A DNA stretch of 8,005 nt from positions 1-8,005 of the forward strand of contig JALUXQ010000188.1 of assembly GCA_027013265.1 (NCBI GenBank), read 5' to 3'. This DNA comes from Campylobacteraceae bacterium. Its GTDB lineage: Bacteria > Campylobacterota > Campylobacteria > Campylobacterales > Sulfurospirillaceae. A program made the position numbers and the translations under genes. Below, in pieces: positions 1-5,187 of the stretch; the stretch's first letter is position 1; every line of letters begins with the position of its first letter. The notes beneath the pieces were generated by a model that searched no databases, was not told the DNA's origin, and saw only the letters and a list, made by a program, of their open reading frames with translations.

Positions 1-441
1 GGAGACCATGAGAGTTATCAATTTTATCTTCTCATTTTTGTTGCCATCATTTTCTACAACTATATAAGAGACTCCCAAGATTGGATTATCTAGTTTTCTT
101 ATGTGGTATTCGTGCTTATTGTTTTTGTATGACTTTTTTGAAAAAAGAACATTTGAGTCTTCTAGGTTTGAGTATATCTCTTTGCCTTTTGAGTCAAAAA
201 GACCTAGTCTCATACTTTTACCTGGTGGGTTAAATAGGTACCTCTTTTTATCCATCTGTGCTTGCATAAGCTCTTTTTCTGCCATAAGTGAAGCATTACT
301 CATCTCTATACTGCACTGATCCTCAATCGCAGTTATACCCTTGTTGTAGTAGAGTATCGCAATAATAAACATAAGAATTAAAGCAGAGAGAGTATATATA
401 CTCAAAAATCCGACCAGTGCTCTCTTTTCATCTCTATTCAA
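1..441 (-). CDS. Sensor histidine kinase, N-terminal part (runs off the left edge)
   Basis: Reading leftwards from 441 the frame stays open for 147 codons to the window edge. It starts with TTG inside the last codons of the response regulator gene (8-bp overlap), with an AGGGAG ribosome site about 11 bases upstream; no ATG is available nearby in this frame. Residues 1-8 are charged (LNRDEKRA), residues about 9-32 form one strong membrane helix (GFLSIYTLSALILMF onward), and the rest is a hydrophilic, probably periplasmic sensor segment with a possible PAS-like beta pattern (MRLGLFDSKGKEIYS, then LGVSYIVVEND near the edge). The catalytic HisKA and ATPase domains would lie outside the window, so kinase identity is inferred from this layout and from the overlap with a response regulator. 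The coupled overlap suggests regulator and kinase are made together. The signal sensed cannot be told. Confidence 0.78.
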   Translation of the reverse strand, partial: MNRDEKRALVGFLSIYTLSALILMFIIAILYYNKGITAIEDQCSIEMSNASLMAEKELMQAQMDKKRYLFNPPGKSMRLGLFDSKGKEIYSNLEDSNVLFSKKSYKNNKHEYHIRKLDNPILGVSYIVVENDGNKNEKIKLITLMVS

Positions 442-1090
442 AAAAGTATCCACTCCCTCTTATAGTTTTTATCCTCTCTTTTCCCACTATATTTCTAAGG
501 TTTCTTATATAGACTCGGATAGTGGCATCTGTGGGCATCTCTTCAAATTCCCATAAATTTTGCATCAACTCATCTCCTGAGATGACTCTTTTTTTTCTAC
601 TTGTCAGATACAAAAGTATCTCAATCTCTTTTTTTGCAAGTTGAAACTCCCTCTTTTTTATACTTAAGATATTTTTTGATGGCACCATATATATCTCATC
701 ATCAATTTTTACAATATCATCATTTTCTATGCTAAATCTTTTCTTGATATTGTTTATCCTTAAGTCTAACTCTTCTAAATCAAAAGGCTTTTTTATATAA
801 TCATCACAACCATTTTCAAAGCCATTTTTCAGATGTTTTGTGTCTTGATATGCGGTGATAAGGATAGCTGGTGTTGTATCGTTGTACTCTCTTATACTCT
901 TGATGACATCTAAGCCACTGAGCTTAGGAACATTGATATCCAAAATCATCAAGTCAAATGTAGAAGAACTTGCTTCATCAAGTGCTTTTTGACCATCATC
1001 TACATGTAGCACTTCATAAGATAACTCTTTTAGGTGATGGTAGAGTATGTCTGCTAACATAAAATCATCTTCTAAAAGCAAGATTTTCAT
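434..1090 (-). CDS. OmpR/PhoB-family two-component response regulator
   Basis: This 218-residue protein has the full two-domain layout of the family. The N-terminal receiver domain (about 1-115) shows the acidic pocket E7-D8-D9, the phospho-acceptor D51 in LMILDINVP, the switch residue T79 (ILITAY) and K101-P102. The C-terminal winged-helix DNA-binding domain (about 125-218) ends with the typical DATIRVYIRNLR recognition region and the RTIRGSGYFF-like wing (here KTIRGSGYFFE). On phosphorylation it should bind DNA as a dimer and control transcription; its targets are unknown. Start is ATG with AAGGA seven bases upstream (1098-1102). It overlaps the partner kinase gene by 8 bp. An extended -10 box lies about 40 bp upstream. 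The family call is secure. Confidence 0.95.
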   Translation of the reverse strand: MKILLLEDDFMLADILYHHLKELSYEVLHVDDGQKALDEASSSTFDLMILDINVPKLSGLDVIKSIREYNDTTPAILITAYQDTKHLKNGFENGCDDYIKKPFDLEELDLRINNIKKRFSIENDDIVKIDDEIYMVPSKNILSIKKREFQLAKKEIEILLYLTSRKKRVISGDELMQNLWEFEEMPTDATIRVYIRNLRNIVGKERIKTIRGSGYFFE

Positions 1091-1127
1091 TTGATCGTCC
1101 TTTCTAGTTGTAAAACTTATCTCACAT

Positions 1128-1136
1128 ACTATAACA
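1128..1136 (-). promoter_or_regulatory. Putative promoter of the response regulator operon (extended -10)
   Basis: Minus-strand TGT-TATAGT is an extended -10 box, with no good -35 hexamer 17 bp upstream. It would start transcription near 1121, about 30 bases before the ATG. The same TGn-TATAnT form appears before four other genes here, which supports it. Confidence 0.45.
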
Positions 1137-1154
1137 ATTATGTTTATCTAGCGT

Positions 1155-1241
1155 TTACTCCATCGCCTCAGCAGTTTCCATCGGCAGATTTGTCCTTGAG
1201 TATTCTACCATACTTCCATCAAAAACTTTGATATTTTTAGT
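1155..1241 (-). pseudogene. C-terminal remnant of a rhodanese-like sulfurtransferase gene
   Basis: The minus strand holds 28 sense codons and a TAA whose product reads TKNIKVFDGSMVEYSR then TNLPMETAEAME. This matches the typical end of rhodanese/thiosulfate sulfurtransferase proteins (pattern N-[IV]-x-[VL]-[YF]-D-G-S-x-x-E-[WY]-...-LP-[VM]-E). Just upstream the frame meets TGA at 1242-1244 and TAG further back, and no rhodanese-like residues continue in that frame, so the active-site cysteine region is gone. It is a truncated leftover on the same strand as, and upstream of, the response regulator gene. The match is from motif memory, not from an alignment. Confidence 0.6.
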
Positions 1242-1313
1242 TCATGTAGAAAATTTCAAAATATCGCATCCAAGGTTTTCATCCTTTCGCCTTTTTAAAG
1301 TCTACCCTTTGGG

Positions 1314-1409
1314 CTTTACACATATGTCCATACTCTTTGTTAACACTCCTTGAATTAGCTTTAGTTAGTCCTGCGTCGTGTTGCCTTGATTATGAACAGA
1401 TGTGTAAAG
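1314..1409. repeat. 96-bp segment bounded by 18-bp inverted repeats (possible decayed mobile element end or MITE)
   Basis: CTTTACACATATGTCCAT at 1314-1331 pairs with the reverse complement of 1392-1409, CTTTACACATCTGTTCAT: 16 of 18 bases match, and the similarity extends weakly inward to 19 of 22. The 60 bp between the arms do not code. I see no target-site duplication. The TTTACACA core resembles the ends of some IS256-family elements, but this is only a resemblance. It could also act as a long-range stem in RNA. Confidence 0.5.
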
Positions 1410-1450
1410 TTTATGGTGTATCCTTATACTGCAACAAGTCTATTGTTTTG

Positions 1451-1460
1451 TTTAGCTAAA
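1451..1460. promoter_or_regulatory. 10-bp palindrome, possible ArsR operator
   Basis: TTTAGCTAAA is a perfect 10-bp palindrome. It overlaps the place where a -35 element of the arsR promoter would lie, a usual place for an autorepressor operator. It is short and lies in A+T-rich DNA, so chance is not excluded. Confidence 0.25.
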
Positions 1461-1472
1461 TTGCAAAATAAA

Positions 1473-1481
1473 TGATATACT
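1473..1481 (+). promoter_or_regulatory. Putative arsR promoter (extended -10)
   Basis: TGA-TATACT is an extended -10 box predicting a transcript start near 1488. That start lies downstream of the ATG at 1472 and about 22 bases before the ATG at 1511, so it also argues for the later start codon. Confidence 0.45.
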
Positions 1482-1510
1482 TACATAATTATTTTATAAG
1501 GTTACATACA

Positions 1511-1873
1511 ATGCTAGATATGGATAAAAAAGTAAAAATATTTAAAGCACTTGGCAATAAAACAAGATTTTTGATTTTCAAAAATATATTTACTGGCGGT
1601 TATGCCTGTTCTATCGACGAAACAAAACCAAAAGATGATATCATAGCACAAGCAACATGTGTGACAACTATAGCTGAACATTTTGACTTTGCATTGCCTA
1701 CTATTTCAAGACATTTAAAAGAGTTAAAAGATGCGGATATCATAAAAATGACCAAAAAAAGCAATAAAATCTATATAGAACCAAATCCAAAAATTATAAA
1801 AGAACTTTCAGAGTGCTTCACGACACTTGTCAATAACTACAAAGCATCTAGTTTTCAGTTTGACAACAGATAG
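1511..1873 (+). CDS. ArsR-family winged-helix transcriptional repressor (orphan)
   Basis: The frame opens at 1472, but the better start is ATG 1511: TAAGG lies nine bases upstream and the predicted promoter overlaps the earlier ATG. This gives 120 residues. The N-terminal helix KIFKALGNKTRFLIF (about 9-23) and the helix-turn-helix IAEHFDFALPTISRHLKEL (54-72) are classic for ArsR proteins, followed by the wing (ADIIKMTKKSNKIYIEP, 75-91). The region matching the metal box (usual form ELCVCDL) reads ATCVTTI: only the first cysteine, C50, is kept, so a standard alpha-3 arsenic/cadmium site is unlikely. About 20 residues (30-49, with C33) seem inserted before it; C33, C50 and C102 could still form another thiol sensor. 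No arsenic or metal transport gene is adjacent, so the effector and target are unknown, though autoregulation is likely. Confidence 0.85.
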   Translation: MLDMDKKVKIFKALGNKTRFLIFKNIFTGGYACSIDETKPKDDIIAQATCVTTIAEHFDFALPTISRHLKELKDADIIKMTKKSNKIYIEPNPKIIKELSECFTTLVNNYKASSFQFDNR

Positions 1874-1890
1874 AGACTAAAAGATACACT

Positions 1891-2145
1891 CTATTTTGCC
1901 TTTTTTTCTATCTGTCTTATCTTTCTAATTGCATTTTTTCTCACCAAATAGAACCCTACCATAGATAAAATTGTGATACCTATGTACGCTGGTGCAATTG
2001 ATTTTATATCGATATTTTGTTCCATAATATTCATCATGTCTTTGGCGATATTCCAGCCGCCAAACATAGTTAAAAGTACAAACATATAGTATCTAAATGG
2101 GCTTCCTACCACAAAATATAACTCGGTTAATTGTGAATCTTTCAT
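1891..2145 (-). CDS. Small membrane protein with two helices, function unknown
   Basis: I do not recognise this 84-residue protein. It has two predicted membrane helices, about 17-35 (FRYYMFVLLTMFGGW) and about 50-69 (IAPAYIGITILSMVGFYLV). Between them is a short linker with D and E residues, and the tail is strongly basic (RKNAIRKIRQIEKKAK), suggesting that the C-terminus faces the cytoplasm. A strong AAGGAG ribosome site lies five bases before the ATG, which supports real translation. It follows queC on the same strand after 36 bp with no terminator visible, so it is probably co-transcribed with queE-queC. A link to queuosine precursor transport or synthesis is possible by position only. 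It converges with arsR across an 18-bp gap. Confidence 0.7.
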   Translation of the reverse strand: MKDSQLTELYFVVGSPFRYYMFVLLTMFGGWNIAKDMMNIMEQNIDIKSIAPAYIGITILSMVGFYLVRKNAIRKIRQIEKKAK

Positions 2146-2181
2146 CTCATCTCCTTCTTAAACTTACACTACTTACTAGCA

Positions 2182-2853
2182 CTAAGAATTGTCAAATATA
2201 AAATCTCTCCATCCGTTTGCTCTTAAGATACAAGCGGGACACTCACCACAACCATAACCCCAGTCATGAAAGCTCTTGTGATCTCCATTGTAGCAAGTGT
2301 GTGACTGCTCTACTACAATGTCTAAGATGCCCTCTTTTTTTGCCAATTCAAAAGTCTCACCCTTGCTTAGATGCATAAGTGGATAGTTAAATTTTATATC
2401 TGATTCACTTCCTAGATTTAGTGCAACCTCAAGTGCTTTTACAAAGTTTTCTCTACAATCTGGATAGCCTGAGTAGTCCGTCTGATTTATGCCTGTGACT
2501 AGATTATCTATGCCTTGTTTTTGTGCAAAAGCATGAGCTAGGGTAAAAAATATAGCATTTCTATTTGGCACAAAAGAGGCGGGTAGGTTTGGTTTTGTAT
2601 GGTGTGAACTTGAGATGTCCAAGCTAGAGTCTATGAGAGCCGAGTCGTTTAGCTCAGTAAAGGCATTGATGCTAAGAAGAGTGTTTTTCACACTCATCAT
2701 ATTTGCTATCTTTTTTGCCTGTTCTATCTCAACTTTGTGTTTTTGTCCATAATCAAAAGTGATAGTCTCCACATAAGCAAACCTCTCTTTTGCCCAACCA
2801 AGACAAGTGGTACTATCTTGTCCACCTGAAAATATTATCAACGCTTTATTCAC
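2182..2853 (-). CDS. queC: 7-cyano-7-deazaguanine synthase QueC
   Basis: QueC turns 7-carboxy-7-deazaguanine (CDG) into 7-cyano-7-deazaguanine (preQ0), using ATP and ammonia, in the cytoplasmic queuosine pathway. The 223-residue length is normal. Visible signatures are the PP-loop ATP-binding motif SGGQDS (9-14), TFDYGQKH (about 32-39), FVPNRN (94-99), the substrate-region motif SGYPDCR (128-134), and a zinc site of four cysteines at 187, 202, 205 and 208 in the CYNGD...GCGECPAC region. The start is GTG; its G is also the last base of the queE stop (TAGTG), and the ribosome site GGGAG lies inside the end of queE, so translation is coupled. queD and the preQ0 reductase gene queF are not in the window. 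Confidence 0.96.
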   Translation of the reverse strand: MNKALIIFSGGQDSTTCLGWAKERFAYVETITFDYGQKHKVEIEQAKKIANMMSVKNTLLSINAFTELNDSALIDSSLDISSSHHTKPNLPASFVPNRNAIFFTLAHAFAQKQGIDNLVTGINQTDYSGYPDCRENFVKALEVALNLGSESDIKFNYPLMHLSKGETFELAKKEGILDIVVEQSHTCYNGDHKSFHDWGYGCGECPACILRANGWRDFIFDNS

Positions 2854-3431
2854 TATCTCACTCCCAAAAATTTGTGCATTTGGATACTAAGTTTTAGATG
2901 TGGATACTTTTTGACTAAATCTATACAAAAATCAAGATTTTGCTTATTTGGTTTATCAAAAAAGTTCAGTGGCTGCACAAAAATCGGCTTTTGACTCTTC
3001 AAATCCACTATCTTTTGTACATCACTATCTTTTGAAACTATAAATTTCAACTCACTCCAACCATCTTCTTTTATATCATCCCAATCTTTTGGGCTGTATG
3101 TTATCCAATTCGCATTTTTTACATTTTCAAATCCATATCCATTACTCTCTATGCAAACAAAATAGTCTCGTTTTTGCAAAAAATTTATAAACTCATTTAG
3201 GTCATAAAGAGTAGGCTCGCCACCTGTTATGATGATTTGCTTTGAGGGATACTCTTTGATGATATCTAAAATCTTTCCATAATCATACAGCTCAAACTCC
3301 CCCTTATGCAAGGCATCATCACAAAAAGAGCAAGCAAGATTGCACCCATGCAGTCGGATAAATATACTAGGAACTCCGCAAAAAGCACCCTCTCCTTGCA
3401 ATGAATAAAAAATCTCAACCACTTTTAACAC
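2853..3431 (-). CDS. queE: 7-carboxy-7-deazaguanine synthase QueE (radical SAM)
   Basis: QueE converts 6-carboxy-tetrahydropterin to 7-carboxy-7-deazaguanine with a [4Fe-4S] cluster and S-adenosylmethionine; QueC then takes the product. The protein is 192 residues, a compact QueE. It shows the N-terminal YSLQGEG motif (9-15), the cluster-binding C30-x3-C34-x2-C37 (GCNLACSFC), the SAM-binding ITGGEPT (68-74) and a C-terminal FVQPL motif. The start is GTG with AAGG seven bases upstream; no better ATG is present. A promoter lies 30 bp upstream. It is the first gene of the queE-queC-small membrane protein operon and is divergent from a lipoprotein gene. Confidence 0.95.
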   Translation of the reverse strand: MLKVVEIFYSLQGEGAFCGVPSIFIRLHGCNLACSFCDDALHKGEFELYDYGKILDIIKEYPSKQIIITGGEPTLYDLNEFINFLQKRDYFVCIESNGYGFENVKNANWITYSPKDWDDIKEDGWSELKFIVSKDSDVQKIVDLKSQKPIFVQPLNFFDKPNKQNLDFCIDLVKKYPHLKLSIQMHKFLGVR

Positions 3432-3460
3432 AATTTAACCTTCATAAACTAATCTTACAC

Positions 3461-3469
3461 ACTATATCA
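3461..3469 (-). promoter_or_regulatory. Putative promoter of the queE-queC operon
   Basis: Minus-strand TGA-TATAGT is an extended -10 box, placing the transcript start about 23 bases before the queE GTG. No good -35 is seen. It sits back-to-back with the lipoprotein promoter, about 45 bp apart. Confidence 0.45.
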
Positions 3470-3512
3470 CATCATCAGTTACTTAAAACAGGAGTGAAAT
3501 TATAGCGAAATA

Positions 3513-3521
3513 TGTTATACT
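3513..3521 (+). promoter_or_regulatory. Putative lipoprotein promoter giving a leaderless or near-leaderless mRNA
   Basis: TGT-TATACT is an extended -10 box ending only six bases before the ATG at 3528, so the transcript would start at or next to the start codon. No Shine-Dalgarno sequence lies at the right distance. There is no good -35. Confidence 0.4.
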
Positions 3522-3527
3522 TTTACT

Positions 3528-4268
3528 ATGAAATATCTTGTAAATCTTACTATTATGTCATTTATACTATTTTTTCTTTGTGCATGTTCGAGCAATCAGG
3601 GAACATCTGAAATACTGCAGTCAAACAGTGCTACAATCATATCAAAAGACTATAAAGAGATAACAAAACTTCTTCTAAAATATAAAAAGATTTTGGATTT
3701 AAGAAATCCTAATTTATATGACAAAAGCTTAGTAAATCAGATAACATATGATATAAAAAACAACAAAAACAGTATAAATCTTCTAAAAAACCAAACCTAT
3801 CTCAAGTATCTAACCAAGGCATTTGAGGAAAATACCAAATACAGAAGTGATTTTTTGATACTTGGTCTTTATAAGATGTTTTACAAAGCATATAACATAA
3901 AAGATGGACACCATTTGACAGCTTTGGGCTATGATAGCCAACTTTTCAAAAAAGTTTACTATACACTCAAAGTTTTAAGATGGAAAATCAGAAATGCAAA
4001 AGATAAAAACGGAAGATTTCTATTTGCAACTTGGCAGTTAAATTGGCAGCTAGAGTTCAATAAAAACTATAAAAACATAACAATAAACAACATAAAAGAG
4101 CTACCATCACTAAAAAATGGTAATGAAACGCTACTAAATCACTCCAACTTTAACTTTGAAATCACTCTCACCCTCATGATAAACGCAGTAGAAAACTCCC
4201 TAAAAGCAATGGGGGAAGAGCCCCTAAATCTAAGCCTAACAGCCATGAAAATGATAATCTTATTTTAA
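3528..4268 (+). CDS. Predicted lipoprotein of unknown function
   Basis: The 246-residue product begins with a lipoprotein signal peptide: MK, a hydrophobic core (LVNLTIMSFILFFL) and the lipobox LCAC with C20 as the lipidation site, followed by SSNQ. S21 and S22 give no inner-membrane retention signal of the Asp+2 kind, so outer-membrane anchoring is likely. The mature part is rich in K, N, Y and L and looks helical, with an aromatic stretch around 150-175 (KVLRWKIRNAKDKNGRFLF, then TWQLNWQLEF). I do not recognise a family; position next to queE suggests nothing about its role. No Shine-Dalgarno precedes the ATG. The next ATG, at codon 10, would cut into the signal peptide, so the first ATG is preferred. 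Confidence 0.82.
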   Translation: MKYLVNLTIMSFILFFLCACSSNQGTSEILQSNSATIISKDYKEITKLLLKYKKILDLRNPNLYDKSLVNQITYDIKNNKNSINLLKNQTYLKYLTKAFEENTKYRSDFLILGLYKMFYKAYNIKDGHHLTALGYDSQLFKKVYYTLKVLRWKIRNAKDKNGRFLFATWQLNWQLEFNKNYKNITINNIKELPSLKNGNETLLNHSNFNFEITLTLMINAVENSLKAMGEEPLNLSLTAMKMIILF

Positions 4269-4305
4269 GAGAAAAAGAAATGGCAATCTTCAATCTAAAA
4301 CAGAT

Positions 4306-4890
4306 TTAATGCATCTTTGGTGCTGGAATTTTTGTTCCAAGAAAACTATAATCACCACCAATTCTTGCTATCGGGTCAAATTCAAAGTATAGTTTTTCTT
4401 TGTTTGTAAAGCAGGTATCGTCTATATACATGTGTCTTATCTCTACGATAATCGGCTTATGTAAACTACCTTCTATATCTAACTCCTGCTTGAGTTCGCA
4501 AAAAAATGCCACGGGAGCACCATGTACCATGTCAGGGAAATTTTCTATTTTTTTGTTCAACTCTATATCAAAAGTTTCTGCTTCACTGATGCTGTGTGCC
4601 AACTCTTTTGCACTAAAGTGCATCTTTTCTAGCTGAGACTCTTTTGGGATGCAGATTGTGCATTTTTTAGTTTTTCTTATGTTTGCAAGTGTATCTTTTG
4701 GTTCACCATTGCTCTTTTGTCCAATAGATACTATCATAGTTGGAGGCGTAGAAGTTAGAGCCATAAAGTAGCTAAATGGTGCTATATTGGTATTTTCATC
4801 TTCTGTGACTATCCATCCGATAGGTCGCGGTATGATGGCTTGACGCATCAATTTGTAGTTATCTAAATTGTCACTAAAATTTAATAACAT
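4306..4890 (-). CDS. Flavin-reductase-like FMN-binding split-barrel protein
   Basis: The 194-residue protein belongs to the flavin reductase/DIM6-NTAB-like split-barrel fold, which binds FMN and often serves as an NAD(P)H:flavin reductase or flavoredoxin. Family marks are AIIPRPIGWIV (18-28), the flavin-facing NIAPFSYF (35-42), the PP at 49-50, KDTLANI (65-71) before the conserved hydrophobic strand CTICIP (77-82), and GAPVAFFCEL (124-133). The length is full. Start is ATG with GGAG six bases upstream. It is transcribed alone: the next gene upstream on this strand ends over 200 bp away, and the lipoprotein gene converges on its 3' end. Half-sites AGTAA/TTACT lie across its promoter region, hinting at repressor control. 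The physiological electron acceptor cannot be told from sequence. Confidence 0.88.
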   Translation of the reverse strand: MLLNFSDNLDNYKLMRQAIIPRPIGWIVTEDENTNIAPFSYFMALTSTPPTMIVSIGQKSNGEPKDTLANIRKTKKCTICIPKESQLEKMHFSAKELAHSISEAETFDIELNKKIENFPDMVHGAPVAFFCELKQELDIEGSLHKPIIVEIRHMYIDDTCFTNKEKLYFEFDPIARIGGDYSFLGTKIPAPKMH

Positions 4891-4912
4891 TTCTTACTCC
4901 TAAAAATTAGAC

Positions 4913-4943
4913 TTACTGCAATAGTAACATAAATTTAGTAACA
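4913..4943. promoter_or_regulatory. Candidate operator cluster before the flavoprotein gene
   Basis: TTACT-GCAAT-AGTAA (4913-4927) is a 15-bp inverted repeat. TAGTAACA occurs twice as a direct repeat, at 4922-4929 and 4936-4943, 14 bp apart. The cluster lies 23-53 bp upstream of the ATG, where a promoter must be. HxlR- and MarR-type repressors that control flavin and quinone reductases use similar short dyads; this link is inference. Confidence 0.35.
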
Positions 4944-4962
4944 AAATGAAGAAGCAGGTATT

Positions 4963-5021
4963 TTATTACTCCACCAAGTAACTAACTCAACTTTTGATGT
5001 AGTTACTTGGTGGAGTAATAA
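4963..5021. repeat. Perfect 22-bp inverted repeat (59-bp nested palindrome)
   Basis: The arms 4963-4984 and 5000-5021 are exact reverse complements over 22 bp, with a 15-base spacer that itself can form TCAA/TTGA. Each arm carries TTACTCCACCAAGTAA, which is a dyad of its own (TTACT-N6-AGTAA). No run of T follows on either strand, so it is not a normal intrinsic terminator, although as RNA it would fold strongly. It lies between the flavoprotein promoter and the transposase remnant. Confidence 0.85.
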
Positions 5022-5025
5022 TTAA

Positions 5026-5187
5026 ATTTTTCAAAAATTTAGTGGCATTACAATTTACTACTGTATCGCTACAAATGACAACAACCTCACTCCTGCAAAG
5101 ATAATCAAACTTCATCGCACAAGAGGTGATACAAGCAAGAACAAAATAAAAGAGCTTAACTTTGCATATTTTTTCAAGATATTATGA
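5026..5187 (+). pseudogene. Fragment of an IS1380-like transposase, C-terminal region
   Basis: The plus strand is open from just after TAA at 5023-5025 to TGA at 5185-5187. Its product contains GITIYYCIATND, then LTPAKIIKLHRTRGDTSKNK and IKELNF. This fits the late region of IS1380-type DDE transposases, where a strand with C/VATN is followed by an N/HxRGDxSENxIKEL motif holding the last acidic residue; here E of the usual SEN is K (SKN). About 50 codons remain of a protein that normally exceeds 400, and homology appears to stop soon after IKEL, near 5163. It has no start or ribosome site and overlaps, antisense, the 3' end of the FAD oxidoreductase gene. Family assignment is from motif memory. 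Confidence 0.6.

Larger units (their letters stand above)
1091..1510. other. 420-bp region without an intact gene; scarred junction
   Basis: This stretch holds, from left to right, the response regulator leader and promoter, the rhodanese remnant, a 72-bp piece (1242-1313) with no recognisable coding, the inverted-repeat segment 1314-1409, and the arsR promoter region. The middle (about 1155-1390) is visibly richer in G+C than the flanks, as expected for foreign or once-coding DNA. No open frame longer than about 30 codons with a ribosome site was found in it. Confidence 0.6.

Noticed and set aside
101..319. 72-residue plus-strand frame
   Set aside because: It is antisense to the sensor kinase, whose frame stays open to the window edge and begins with a proper membrane helix.
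1472..1510. Upstream ATG extending the ArsR protein by 13 residues
   Set aside because: No ribosome site precedes it, it overlaps the predicted -10 box, and the extra residues do not fit the family; ATG 1511 has a ribosome site.
1866..1917. ACAGATAG/CTATCTGT inverted repeat between arsR and the small membrane gene as a terminator
   Set aside because: The 8-bp stem has a loop of over 30 bases, so it is unlikely to act as an intrinsic terminator.
3512..3610. Alternative plus-strand frame from ATG 3512 before the lipoprotein gene
   Set aside because: It is out of frame, ends after about 32 codons, and the overlapping frame encodes a convincing lipoprotein signal peptide.
4290..4307. AATCT-AAAAC-AGATT hairpin between the lipoprotein and flavoprotein genes as a terminator
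   Set aside because: The stem is only five A+T-rich base pairs and no T-tract follows on either strand.
4945..4983. Small plus-strand frame starting ATGAAGAAGCAG before and into the palindrome
   Set aside because: It has only about 10 codons before a stop and no ribosome site; it could not be linked to the transposase fragment.
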